The notes: generated by a model not told the origin, from the letters alone. Counted from the first letter of the stretch, positions 1 to 11,300 are shown. The stretch: 64,000 nucleotides of DNA from Ptiloglossa arizonensis (GCF_051014685.1 NW_027478439.1:620001-684000), one strand, 5' to 3'. Numbers and translations: made by a program.

Positions 1-2526
1 GCAATAAATTGTTCGCACTTCTGCTGCTCCAAACGCTTAACCAGAATGGCCCAGGGAAAAATAGACATACCTTTGTAATCGGGCGAGCTTCTACTTTCAG
101 ACGCAATAGGAATTTTTGGGTTTGGTCAATCCGTTCGCGAGATATGGGAGTTTGAAGCTAAGAAATGGTTGAGTAGGCAACAAATTTTGCGCATTTCTGC
201 TGCTCCAAATACTTAACCAGAGTGGCCTAGGGAAAGAATACACATTCTGTTGCAATCGAGCGAGTTTCTACTTTCAGACGCAGCAGGAATTTTTGGGTTT
301 GGTCAATCCGTTCGCGAGATATGGAAGTTTGAAGCTAAGAAACGGTTGAGAAGGCAACAAATTTGTCGCACTTCTGCTGCTGCAAACGCTTAACCAGGAT
401 GGCCTAGGGAAAAAATACACATACCGTTGTAATCGGGAGTGTTTCTTCTTTCACACGCAACAGGAATTTTTGGGTTTGTTCAATCCGTTCGCGAGATATG
501 GAAGTTTGAAGCTAAGATATGGTTGAGTAGGCCACAAACTTTGCGCACTTCTGCTGCTCCAAACACATAACCAAAATGGCCTAGGGAAAAAATACACATA
601 CCGTTGTAATCGGGCTAGTGTCTACTTTCAGACGCAGCAGGAATTTTTGGGTTTGGTCAGTCCGTTCGCGAGATATGGGAGTTTGAAGCTAAGAAATGGT
701 TGAGAAGACAACAAATTTTTCGCACTTCTGCTGCTCCAAACGCTTAACCAGAATGGCCTAGGGGAAAAATACTCATACCGTTGTAATCGGGCGAGTGTCT
801 ACTTTCAGATGCAATAGGAATTTTTGGGTTTGGTCAATCGGTTCGCGAGGTATGGGAGAATGAAGCTAAGAAATGGTTGAGAAGGCAATAAATTGTTCGC
901 ACTTCTGCTGCTCCAAACGCTTAACCAGGATGGCCTAGGGAAAAAATACACATACCGTTGTAATCGGGAGTGTTTCTTCTTTCACACGCAACAGGAATTT
1001 TTGGGTTTCGTCAATCCGTTCGCGAGATATGGGAGTTTGAATCTAAGAAATGTTTGAGAAGGCAACAAATTTTTCGCAATTCTGCTGCTCCAAACGCTTA
1101 ACCAAAATGGCCTAGGGAAAAAATACACATACCGTTGTGATCGGGCGAGATCCTACTTTCAGACGCAGCAGAAATTTTTCGGTTTGGTCAGTCCGTTCGC
1201 GAGATATGGGAGTTTGAAGCTAAGAAATGGTTGAGAAGACAACAAATTTTTCGCACTTCTGCTGCTCCAAACGCTTAACCAGAATGTCCTAGGGGAAAAA
1301 TACTCATACCGTTGTAATCGGGCGAGTGTCTACTTTCAGATGCAATAGGAATTTTTGGGTTTGGTCAATCGGTTCGCGAGATATGGGAGTTTGAAGCTAA
1401 GAAATGGTTGAGAAGGCAACAAATTTTGCGCACTTCTGCTGCTCCAAACGCTTAACCAGAATGGCCCACGGAAAAATAGACATACCTTTGTAATCGGGCG
1501 AGCTTCTACTTTCAGACGCAATAGGAATTTTTGGGTTTGGTCAATCCGTTCGCGAGATATGGGAGTTTGAAGCTAAGAAATGGTTGAGTAGGCAACAAAT
1601 TTTGCCCATTTCTGCTGCTCCAAATACTTAACCAGAATGGCCTAGGGAAAAGATACTCATACCGTTGTAATCGGGCGAGTTTCTACTTTCAGACGCAGCA
1701 GAAATTTTTGGATTTGGTCAAACCGTTCGCGAGGTATGGGAGTATGAAGCTAAGAAATGGTTGAGAAGGCAATAAATTGTTCGCACTTCTGCTGCTCCAA
1801 ACGCTTAACCAGGATGGCCTAGGGAAAAAATACCCATACCGTTGTAATCGGGAGTGTTTCTTCTTTCACACGCAACAGGAATTTTTGGGTTTCGTCAATC
1901 CGTTCGCGAGATATGGGAGTTTGAATCTAAGAAATGTTTGAGAAGGCAACAAATTTTTCGCAATTCTGCTGCTCCAAACGCTTAACCAAAATGGCCTAGG
2001 GAAAAAATACACATACCGTTGTAATCGGGCTAGTGTCTACTTTCAGACGCAGCAGGAATTTTTGGGTTTGGTCAAACCGTTCGCGAGATATGGGAGTTTG
2101 AAGCTAAGAAATGGTTGAGTAGGCAACAAATTTTGCCCATTTCTGCTGCTCCAAATACTTAACCAGAATGGCCTAGGGAAAAGATACTCATACCGTTGTA
2201 ATCGGGCGAGTTTCTACTTTCAGACGCAGCAGAAATTTTTGGATTTGGTCAAACCGTTCGCGAGGTATGGGAGTTTGAAGCTAAGAAATGGTTGAGAAGG
2301 CAATAAATTGTTCGCACTTCTGCTGCTCCAAACGCTTAACCAGAATGGCCCAGGGAAAAGTAGACATACCTTTGTAATCGGGCGAGCTTCTACTTTCAGA
2401 CGCAATAGGAATTTTTGGGTTTGGCCAATCCGTTCGCGAGATATGGGAGTTTGAAGCTAAGAAATGGTTGAGTAGGCAACAAATTTTTCGCACTTCTGCT
2501 GCTCCAAACGCTTAACCAGAATGGCC
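1..2526 (-). repeat. 177-bp satellite array, inverted left arm (class A monomers)
   Basis: About 14 head-to-tail monomers of about 177 bp run in minus orientation relative to the array right of 10411. Each carries the same landmarks: a TTCGCGAGATATGG segment, a run ending CTGCTGCTCC, GGCCTAGGGAAAAA, and CCGTTGTAATCGGG. These are class A monomers, marked by CAAACGCTTAACCAGAATGG. Variants recur at 531 bp (3 monomers) and 885 bp (5 monomers); for example, the variant with GGGAGTGTTTC recurs near 434, 965 and 1850, so a higher-order structure exists here too. The array is cut by the window start and stops at GGCC next to the minisatellite. Open frames here are non-coding by-products of a period divisible by 3. 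Confidence 0.95.
422..438 (+). promoter_or_regulatory. CENP-B-box-like segment (example, class A monomer)
   Basis: TACCGTTGTAATCGGGA is compared with the primate CENP-B box NTTCGNNNNANNCGGGN. It matches 7 of the 9 essential bases (C, G, A, C, G, G, G), missing only the first two T residues, and 12 of 16 bases of the alphoid version TTCGTTGGAAACGGGA. The same segment, often ending C instead of A, is present in most monomers, on the minus strand of the right array (for example 10908-10923). CENP-B-like proteins derived from pogo transposases are known in several lineages; binding here is inference. Confidence 0.4.
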
Positions 2527-3510
2527 GTTTTTCCGTTTCTCGGTTTCTCCGTTTCTCCGTCTCTCCGTTTCTCCGTTTCTCCGTTTCTCCGTTTCTCCGT
2601 TTCTCGGTTTCTCTGTTTCTCTGTTTCTCCGTTTCTCCCTTTCTTCGTTTCTCGGTTTTTCCGTTTCTCCGTTTCTCCGTTTCACCGTTTTTTGTTCGTT
2701 TCTCCATTTATTTCTCCGATTCTCCGTTTCTTTCTTCGTTTCTCCGTTTCTTTCTTCGTTTCTTTCTTCGTTTCTCCATTTATTTCTCCGTGTCTTCGTT
2801 TCTTTGTTGGTTTCTCCGTTTCTGTGTTCGTTTCTCCGTTTCTTTGTTCGTTTCTCCGACTATTTCTTCGTTTCTCCAATTATTTCTTCGTTTCTCCGTT
2901 TCTTTGTTGGTTTCTCCGTTTCTGTGTTCGTTTCTCCGTTTCTTTGTTCGTTTCTCCGACTATTTCTTCGTTTCTCCAATTATTTCTTCGTTTCTCCGTT
3001 TCTTTCTTCGTTTCTCCGTTTCTTTGTTCCTTTCTCCGTTTCTTTGTTCGTTTCTCCGTTTCTTTGTTCGTTTCTCCGTTTCTTCGTTTCTTTGTTGGTT
3101 TCTCCGTTTCTCCGTTTCTTTCTTCGTTTCTCCATTTCATTCTTCGTTTCTCCGTTTCTTTCTTCGTTTCCCGTTTCTTTGTTTGTTTCTCCGTTTCTTT
3201 GTTCGTTTCTCCGTTTCTTTGCTCGTTTCTTCGTTTCTTTGTTCGTTTCTCCGCTTCTTTCATCGTTTCTCCGTTTCTTTGTTCGTTTCTCCGTTTATTT
3301 CTTCGTTTCTCCGTTTCTTTCTTCGTTTCTCCGTTTCTTTCTTCGTTTCTCCGTTTATTTCTTCGTTTCTCCATTTATTTCTTCGTTTCTCTGTTTCTTT
3401 CTTCGTTTCTCCGTTTCTTTCTTCGTTTCTCCGTTTCTTTCTTCGTTTCTCCGTTTCTTCCTTCGTTTGTTCGTTTCTCCGTTTCTCCGTTTCTCCGTTT
3501 CTCCGTTTCG
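2527..3510 (-). repeat. Pyrimidine-rich minisatellite, left arm
   Basis: A 984-bp tract is built from TTTCTCCG (8 bp) next to the satellite and from 20-bp compounds such as TTTCTCCGTTTCTTTGTTCG further in. A roughly 100-bp block with GTTGG, GTGTTCG, GACTATTTC and AATTATTTC variants occurs twice in tandem near 2800 and 2900, so the minisatellite has its own higher-order repeats. Nearly all purines on the plus strand are single G residues, giving extreme strand asymmetry. Several frames stay open for 240-330 codons of Phe/Ser/Val/Arg low complexity. Because they overlap in different frames, this reflects missing stop codons rather than a gene. It is the inverted counterpart of 8793-10410. Confidence 0.95.
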
Positions 3511-4237
3511 ATTAAATGATTATAATATTTATAATTTCTATTATAAATCATTTGACCTATAGTTAAATTAGACACTAATACTCTAAATACATATTTAATA
3601 TATTTTTTAATCTCTTTAGCCTCCAGAAGAATTTTATTTTTACTATTTACTGTATATAATAATTTACACAGAATCGGAAATAAATCTAATTATTTATTTA
3701 TAATAATTATTTTTTTTTCACTTATCTTAAAAATTGGGATGTACTCCTTAAATGTTCGATTCATTTCTTTAATTTATCAATAAATTGAATTAATCTATTC
3801 TTTATAATAACTTTAATAAGATTAATCCCTATAATTATTATAGAACTCATATTAAAATTTAATAATGAGATTTATTTTATTTGCTTAATTAATGTAATTA
3901 TTGCCCCTATCATTTGCTTAAACAAAAAAGTCAATCATAATAATTATAGGATATTCATCTGTTATACAAACATCTATTATAGTTATTTTATTAATAATTA
4001 ACAAAAATACATTTTTAACATATTTCATTTTGTATTAAATAATTTCTTTAATTTTAATTTTTGTATTTAAAATAATAAAGATTAACTCTTCTTCCTTATT
4101 TAATATATTAACCTCTAATTAAAGAAAAATTATTTTATACTCAATAACTATTAAGTACACAAATTTGCCACCTATAGCACTCTTCATACTGAAATAAATC
4201 GTCCTAGAAACATTAATAAATTCAAGAATAAAATTTA
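3511..4237 (+). pseudogene. nad2: nad2 nuclear mitochondrial fragment, left palindrome arm
   Basis: This is a plus-strand copy of the first two thirds to three quarters of mitochondrial nad2 (NADH dehydrogenase subunit 2, a membrane subunit of complex I). It was identified by near-identity to the reverse complement of 8060-8792, where the frame is better preserved. By eye about 40 substitutions and several indels separate the copies, including a loss of about 12 bases near 4090. Compared with the right copy, this arm has more nonsense changes: TAA replaces TGA (Trp) in the Lys-Trp-Ile segment near 4197, and TAA codons appear near 4038 and 4125. It starts exactly where the minisatellite ends and is cut off at 4237, where homology to the right arm stops. 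It cannot make a functional protein. Confidence 0.88.
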
Positions 4238-4385
4238 CCGTGGAAGGTTTAATTTTACATTTATTCGAAAGATGAAACATACAAAAGTTTGTACAAAAGT
4301 ATTTATTTATTTTATCGTACGGTAGGGAATATCATACAAATGGTAATATAATACTTATCTCTAATGTCGGTAAATTGTACTTGTC

Positions 4386-4399
4386 GCGCCATCTATTTG
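4386..4399 (-). promoter_or_regulatory. CTCF-like motif (left of a divergent pair)
   Basis: Read on the minus strand this is CAAATAGATGGCGC. By my count it matches 12 of 14 positions of the known CTCF core CCASYAGRKGGCRS, including the whole right-hand TAGATGGCGC part. CTCF is an insulator protein conserved in many insects. Binding is inference only; the pairing with the motif at 4483 makes chance somewhat less likely. The pair could instead be the ends of an old inverted-repeat element. Confidence 0.25.
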
Positions 4400-4482
4400 T
4401 GGAAATTAGAACAATTCCTCGACAAACTTGAGCGTTTCTCCGCCAGGTGTTTTCATTCCTTAAGTGTAGTTTAACCCTTTCT

Positions 4483-4496
4483 CCACTAGATGGCAA
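4483..4496 (+). promoter_or_regulatory. CTCF-like motif (right of a divergent pair)
   Basis: CCACTAGATGGCAA matches 13 of 14 positions of the CCASYAGRKGGCRS core. It points away from the minus-strand motif at 4386-4399, with about 83 bp between them. No gene lies next to it in the window, so a regulatory role is unproven. Confidence 0.28.
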
Positions 4497-4644
4497 CCCA
4501 TGTAATTACCACGTTACAGGGATTTGTAATTGCGGGTTCAGAATATATTTGCATACATACAAACTATAATTCCGATATGTAGAGAAATATTCTTTTATTT
4601 TATCGCACGGTTTCTTCGATTGTATTTGTTCGATCTAACCAAAT

Positions 4645-4964
4645 ACTTCAAGAAATTGATGGCTTTATAGCCATTATTTATACCGGAACATTGTGAAAAA
4701 TTGTTTAATCTACGGTCCAACGGCGGTTGTTAATAATTATGATAAATAAACGTCAAGATATTGCGAAATCTGCGAAGGCTAACGGTTTCGGTGAATGTTT
4801 GTTCATTTCCGCCATTGTTACTAACATTTATGTATGTTCCCAATATTAATCGAACAATGTGCATCCTATTTATGCATTGAAAATGATTAAGTACCTCATA
4901 GAAATTAATTTGGATCGAGATTCAAAGTAAAACGTGTTTCGTAAAGTTTTATAGCAGGGAAAGT
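4645..4964 (+). repeat. Diverged direct repeat, copy 1
   Basis: This segment is repeated at 5188-5505 with an almost constant offset of 541-543 bp. The best-preserved core starts with TAATAATTATGATAAATAAA and continues through CGTCAAGATATTGC, a GGTTTCGGTGAATG-like segment and CCCAATATTAATCGAACA. Similarity looks like about 75-80% by eye. It has no coding frame and I do not recognise the family. Confidence 0.8.
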
Positions 4965-5187
4965 AACAATTGTTTATTAAATACACTAATTTAACATTTG
5001 CTTAATTTTTATAATTTACACAATACGCGTAGTAGTTGCATTTTTTATTTAAAAGCGCTGAAATTCAATTAATCGTTTTTCTAGATACAACAATCATAGC
5101 GATGAACGCTTGTGAATCGATCATCGATACGTGTAGCCTTGAGAATGTCAGTTTGATCTCAACGAAAAATTCCATCGCGAGCAATGA

Positions 5188-5505
5188 ATATTTCGATGAA
5201 ATGATATTTTAAGCCTTTATTTATACTAGGGCATTGTTAATAATTATTTAAACTATGGTACTACGACAATTGTTAATAATTATGATAAATAAACGTCAAG
5301 ATATTGCAAAATCTGCGAAGGCGAATAGTTTCGGTGAATGTTTATTCATTTCCGCGAGTTTTACTAACATTCATGCATGTTCCCAATATTAATCGAACAT
5401 TATTCATCTTATTGATGCATTACAAATGATTAAGAACTTATAGAAATTAATTTTGATCAAGCTTCGAAGTAAAGAGATGATTCTTAAAGTTTTAAAATAA
5501 AAAGT
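5188..5505 (+). repeat. Diverged direct repeat, copy 2, ending at the NUMT junction
   Basis: This is the second copy of the segment at 4645-4964. Similarity holds up to the AAAGT at 5501-5505, after which mitochondrial trnK-like sequence begins. The insertion boundary therefore coincides with the visible end of the repeat. Confidence 0.78.
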
Positions 5506-5506
5506 G

Positions 5507-5565
5507 AAGTAATTTATTACTATAATTTGAATTAAAAAATCAATTCTTTTGTCAGACATCTAATG
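5507..5565 (-). pseudogene. trnK: trnK remnant (mitochondrial tRNA-Lys), 3' part lost
   Basis: Read on the minus strand it begins CATTAGATGTCTGAC, which matches the acceptor and D-arm start of insect mitochondrial tRNA-Lys. A hairpin of AATTGA with TTAATT around a T-rich loop fits an anticodon of TTT. The 3' acceptor strand expected to pair with CATTAGA is missing, because nuclear sequence takes over at about 5506. It follows cox2 as in the ancestral insect order cox2-trnK-trnD. The exact anticodon stem is uncertain. Confidence 0.6.
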
Positions 5566-5603
5566 ATTTGATTTAATTAAATATTATATGAGTAGGTTAA
5601 AAT

Positions 5604-6256
5604 TTAATTTTGGTTGTTAATTCAATGAATAAAGTTTGAATAATTAGTTCTTTCCACAACAATTGGCATAAATCTGTGATTAGCTCCGCAGATTTCAGAA
5701 CATTGTCCGAAAAATACTCCAGGTCGATTAGTAATTAAATTTATTTGGTTAATTCGCCCTGGTACTGAGTCTATTTTTAAGCCTAAAGACGGAACAGTTC
5801 AAGAGTGAATTACGTCGTTTGATGTTGTTAATATTCACAACATTTTTCTAGGAGACGAAAAATGTAAATATTATTTAAATCTTTATCTATATAGGAGTCA
5901 AAATTTAAATGATTAAATTCTGGGTATTCATAGGATCAATATCATTGGTGCCCAATTGATTTGATTGTTAAGTATACGGGTATTCATAGTTCATCAATAA
6001 AATATAGGGTTTTTAAAGAAGGAAGTGCAATTACTCCTAAAATTATTATTGGGAGTAAAGTTCATAAAATTTCAATATGATGATTTTTAAGTAAAAATCG
6101 ATTGATAAATTTATTAGTAAAAATATCTAATATAATTATTAGAGTTAAGGAAGAGATTATAATTATTATAATTATTGTGAAGTTGTGAAAAAGATTTAAA
6201 TTATCGGCATATGGCGAATTGGGGTCTTGGAAATTAATTATTTTTCAATGGGACAT
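5604..6256 (-). pseudogene. cox2: cox2 nuclear mitochondrial pseudogene
   Basis: This is a copy of cytochrome c oxidase subunit II, the CuA-bearing subunit that accepts electrons from cytochrome c. Reading starts at ATG 6254-6256 (Met-Ser-His-Trp-Lys) and runs through both N-terminal membrane segments and the GHQWYWSYEYPEF region to LLE at about codon 137. At 5832-5845 only 14 nt remain where about 45-48 are expected, shifting the frame. The second frame then gives LTTSNDVIHSWTVPSLG and the CuA motif CSEICGANH, and ends at TAA 5604-5606. Length is 653 bp against a usual 680-685. The remaining sequence is well kept, so the insertion is not ancient or the deletion is recent. It cannot yield a working protein in the nucleus, where TGA is also stop. 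Confidence 0.93.
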
Positions 6257-6257
6257 T

Positions 6258-6316
6258 TTTAATAAAAATATTAAATTTTATAAATGAATCTTAAATTCAT
6301 GCACTAATCTGCCATA

Positions 6317-6320
<4 letters not shown>
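6258..6320 (-). tRNA. trnL2: trnL2 (Leu-UUR), nuclear copy of mitochondrial tRNA
   Basis: Read on the minus strand it starts TTAATATGGCAGATTAGTGC, the highly typical 5' half of insect mitochondrial tRNA-Leu(UUR). It has an anticodon arm ATGAAT-TTAAG-ATTCAT giving anticodon TAA. The 3' end TTATTAA pairs with TTAATAT with one mismatch. It sits between cox1 and cox2, the derived insect/crustacean position, and overlaps the cox1 stop by 3-4 nt. As part of a NUMT it is presumably not used. Confidence 0.8.
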
Positions 6321-7846
<1,526 letters not shown>

Positions 7847-7865
7847 ATATTAATTATGTTAAAAA

Positions 7866-8753
7866 TTAATATAACCAGTATATCATAAATGTAAATATAA
7901 ATATTAAAAAAGTTATAAATAGATAATAGTTTAGAAAATTAAGGTTAATTTTGTTATATATTTTTTATTTAATTGAAGAGAAAAAATATAAGAAGGATAT
8001 TTTTAAATAATTTCATGATGTAATTAATCTTCTAAAAAGATATACATTTATTAAAAGTATAAATTTTATTCTTGAATTTATTAATGTTTCTAGGACGATT
8101 CATTTCAGTATAAAGAGTGCTATAGGTGGGACATTTGGGTACATAATAATTATAGAGTATAAAATCATTTTTCTTTTATTAGAGGTTAATATATTAAATA
8201 AGGAAGAAATAAGGAAGAAAATCTTTATTGTTTTAAATATAAAAACTAAAATTGAAGAAATTATTGAATATAAAATGAAATATGTTAAAAATGTATTTTT
8301 GTTAATTATTCATAAAATAACTATAATAGATGTTTGAATAATATATGAATATCCTATAATTATTTTGATTGATTTTTTATTTAAGCAAATGATAGGGGCA
8401 ATAATTACATTAATTAGGCAAATAAAATAAATTTCATTATTAAATTTTAATATGAGTTCTATAATAATTATAGGGATTAATTTTATTAAAGTTATTATAA
8501 AGAATAGATTAATTCAATTTAATGAATAAATTAAAGAAATGAATCGAACATTTAAAGAGTACATCCCAATTTTTAAAATAAGTGAATAAAAAATAATTAT
8601 TATAAATAAATAATTAGATTTATTTCCGATTCTGTGTAAATAATTATATACAGTAAATAGTATAAATAAAATTCTTCTGGAGGCTAAAGAGAATAAAAAA
8701 TATATTAAATATGTATTTAGAGTATTAGTGTCTAATTTAAATATAGATCAAAT
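7866..8753 (-). pseudogene. nad2: nad2 nuclear mitochondrial pseudogene, right palindrome arm
   Basis: This is a copy of NADH dehydrogenase subunit 2. A 296-codon frame runs from ATT 8751-8753 to TAA 7866-7868 under the invertebrate mitochondrial code. Family signatures in order are ILKIG..NVRF followed by SLNWINLFFMMTLMKLIPM (the LSWxNxxxLMTxQKxAPM region), KMIMGYSYIIQTSIM (the KIMAYSSIxHxGW region) and VPPMALFMLKWIVLE (the LPPFxGFxxKW region). One in-frame TAA at 7965-7967 breaks the last quarter. Upstream of 8753 the frame has TAA codons, so the true start is unclear and a frameshift near 8750 is possible. Only 19 nt separate its end from cox1. Matching sequence continues to 8792, where the minisatellite begins. 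Confidence 0.88.
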
Positions 8754-8792
8754 GATTTATAATAGAAATTATAAATATTATAATCATTTAAT

Positions 8793-10410
8793 AGAAATGA
8801 AGAAACGGAGAAACGGAGAAAAGGAGAAACGGAGAAACGAAGAAACGAAGGAAGAAACGGAGAAACGAAGAAAGAAACGGAGAAACGAAGAAAGAAACGG
8901 AGAAACGAAGAAAGAAACGAAGAAACGAAGAAAGAAACGGAGAATCAAAGAAAGAAACGGAGAAACGAACAAAGAAACGGAGAAACGAACAAAGAAACGG
9001 GAAACGAAGAAAGAAACGAAGAAACGAAGAAAGAAACGGAGAAACGAAGAAAGAAACGGAGAAACGGAGAAACGGACAAAGAAACGGAGAAACGGAGAAA
9101 TAAATGGAGAAACGAACAAATAAACGGAGAAACGAAGAAAGAACCGGGGAATCGGAGAAATAAATGCAGAAATGAAGAAATAAACGGAGAAACGAAGAAT
9201 GAAACGGAGAAACGAACAAAGAAACGGAGAAACGACCAAAAAACGGAAAAACGAACAAAGAAACAGAGAAACGAAGAAAGAAACGGAGAAACGGAGAAGT
9301 AAATGGACAAACGAAGAAATAAACGGAGAAACGAAGAAAGGAACGGAGAAACGAACAAAGAAACGGAGAAACGGAGAAGCGGACAAGGAAACGGAGAAAC
9401 GGAGAAGTAAATGGAGAAACGAACAAATAAACGGAGAAACGAAGAAAGAAACGGAGAATCGGAGAAATAAATGGAGAAATGATGAAATAAACGGAGAAAC
9501 GAACAAAGCAACGGAGAAACAAAGAAAGAAACGGAGAAATGAAGAAAGGAGCGGAGAAACGAACAGAGAAAGGGAGAATCGAGCAAAGAAACGGAGAAAC
9601 AGAGAAATAAATGGAGAAACGAAGAAACAAATAGAAAAGCGAACAAAGAAACGGACAAACGAAGAAAGAAACGGAGAAACGGAGAAAGAAACGGAGAAAC
9701 GAACAAAGAAACGGGGAAACGAACAAAGAAACGGAGAAACGAACAAAGAAATATAGAAACGAACAAAGAAACGGAGAATCGAACAAAGAAACGGAGAAAC
9801 GAACAAAGAAACGGTGTAACGACCAAATAACGGAGAAACGAACAAAGAAACGGAGAAACGAACAAAGAAACGGAGAAACGAACAAAGAAACGGAGAAACG
9901 AAGACACGGAGAAATAAATGGAGAAACGAAGAAAGAAACGAAGAAACGAAGAAAGAAACGGAGAAATGAAGAAAGAAACGGACAAACGGAGAAGTAAATG
10001 GAGAAACGAACAAATAAACGGAGAAACGAAGAAAGAAACGGAGAATCGGAGAAATAAATGGAGAAACGAAGAAATAAACGGAGAAACCAACAAAGAAACG
10101 GAGAAACGAACAAAGAAACGGAGAAACGAACAAAGAAACGAAGACACGGAAAAATAAATGGAGAAACGAAGAAAGAAACGAAGAAACAAAGAAAGAAACG
10201 GAGAAACGAAGAAAGAAACGGAGAATCGGAGAAATAAATGGAGAAACGAACAAAAAACGGTGAAACGGAAAAGCGGAGAAACGGAAAAACCGAGAAACGG
10301 AGAAACGGAGAAACGGAGAAACGGAGAAACAGCGAAACCGAGAAACGGAGAAACGGAGAAACGGAGAAACGGAGAGACGGAGAAGCGGAGAAACCGAGAA
10401 ACGGAGAAAC
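8793..10410 (+). repeat. Purine-rich minisatellite, right arm
   Basis: A 1618-bp tract of GGAGAAAC 8-mers and 20-bp compounds such as GGAGAAACGAAGAAAGAAAC is the exact inverted counterpart of 2527-3510 but 1.6 times longer. Next to the satellite (10260-10410) only the 8-bp unit is present; towards the NUMT the 12-bp extension dominates. Internal blocks repeat: a block with GGAGAAGTAAATGG then CAAATAAACGG occurs near 9290, 9390 and 9985. The complementary strand is open for 414-542 codons in several overlapping frames, all low-complexity Phe/Ser/Val/Arg, which argues against coding. Confidence 0.95.
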
Positions 10411-11300
10411 GGCCATTATGGTTAAGCGTTTGGAGCAGGAGAAGTGCGAAAAATTTGTTGTCTTCTCAACCGTTTATTAGCTTCAAACTCCCATATCTCG
10501 CGAACGGTTTGACCAAACCCAAAAATTTCTGCTGCGGTTGAAAGTAGAAGCTCGCCCGATTACAACGGTATGTGTATTTTTTCCCTAGGCCATTCTGGTT
10601 AAGCGTTTGGAGCAGCAGAATTGCGAAAAATTTGTTGTCTTCTCAACCATTTCTTAGCTTCAAACTCCCATATCTCGCGAACGGATAGACCAAACCCAAA
10701 AATTCCTATTGCATCTGAAAGTAGACACTCGCGCGATTACAACGATATGAGTATTTTCTCCCTAGGCCATTCTGGTTAAGCGTTTGGAGCAGCAGAAGTG
10801 CGACAAATTTGTTGCCTACTCAACCGTTTCTTAGATTCAAACTCCCATATCTCGCGAACGGATTGACCAAACCCAAAAATTCCTATTGCATCTGAAAGTA
10901 GAAACTCGCCCGATTACAACGGTAAGTGTATTTTTTCCCTAGGCCATTCTGGTTAGGCGTTTGGAGCAGCAGAAATGCGCAAAATTTGATGCCTTCTCAA
11001 CTGTTCCTTAGCTTCAAACTCCCATACATCGCGCAAGGATTCACCAAACCCAAAGATTCCTATTTCGTCTGAAAGTAGGAACTCTCCCGATTACAACGGT
11101 ATGTGTATTTTTTCCCTAGGCCGTTCATGTAGCGCGTTTGGAGCAGCAGAAGTGCGAGAAATTTGTTGTCTTCTCAACCAGTTCTTAGCTTCAAACTCCC
11201 ATATCTCGCAAACGGATTGACCAAACCCAAAAATTCCTATTGCATCTGAAAGTAGAAACTCGCCCGATTACAACGGTATGTGTATTTTTCCCCTAGGCCA
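10411..11300 (+). repeat. Class A satellite monomers at the array edge
   Basis: Five monomers carry the class A signature GGTTAAGCGTTTGGAGCAGC, the complement of the left array at 1-2526. They start at GGCC directly after the minisatellite, mirroring the junction at 2526/2527. Class B monomers (TTATTGGTTTCGAGTATCAG) take over at about 11301, with a short return of class A at about 11650-12000. Confidence 0.9.

Larger units (their letters stand above)
4238..5505. other. A+T-rich non-mitochondrial spacer inside the palindrome
   Basis: About 1.27 kb lies between the left nad2 fragment and the longer NUMT. It resembles neither mitochondrial genes, the satellite nor the minisatellite, and has no open frame of useful length, so I read it as nuclear intergenic DNA. 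It holds a diverged direct duplication (4645-4964 and 5188-5505) and two CTCF-like motifs of opposite orientation (4386-4399 and 4483-4496). I see no transposase, no terminal repeats I can be sure of, and no RNA gene. Confidence 0.7.

Noticed and set aside
2527..3510. Telomeric repeat
   Set aside because: Units are TTTCTCCG and derivatives. The insect TTAGG or TCAGG motifs are not present in tandem, and the tract is internal and mirrored.
8784..10416. Very long open frames (up to 542 codons) in the minisatellite, rich in Phe/Ser/Val/Arg or Glu/Arg/Lys/Asn
   Set aside because: Several overlapping frames are open on one strand and the unit is 8 or 20 bp (not a multiple of 3). The openness follows from a lack of stop triplets in the repeat. 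No family similarity and no gene context.
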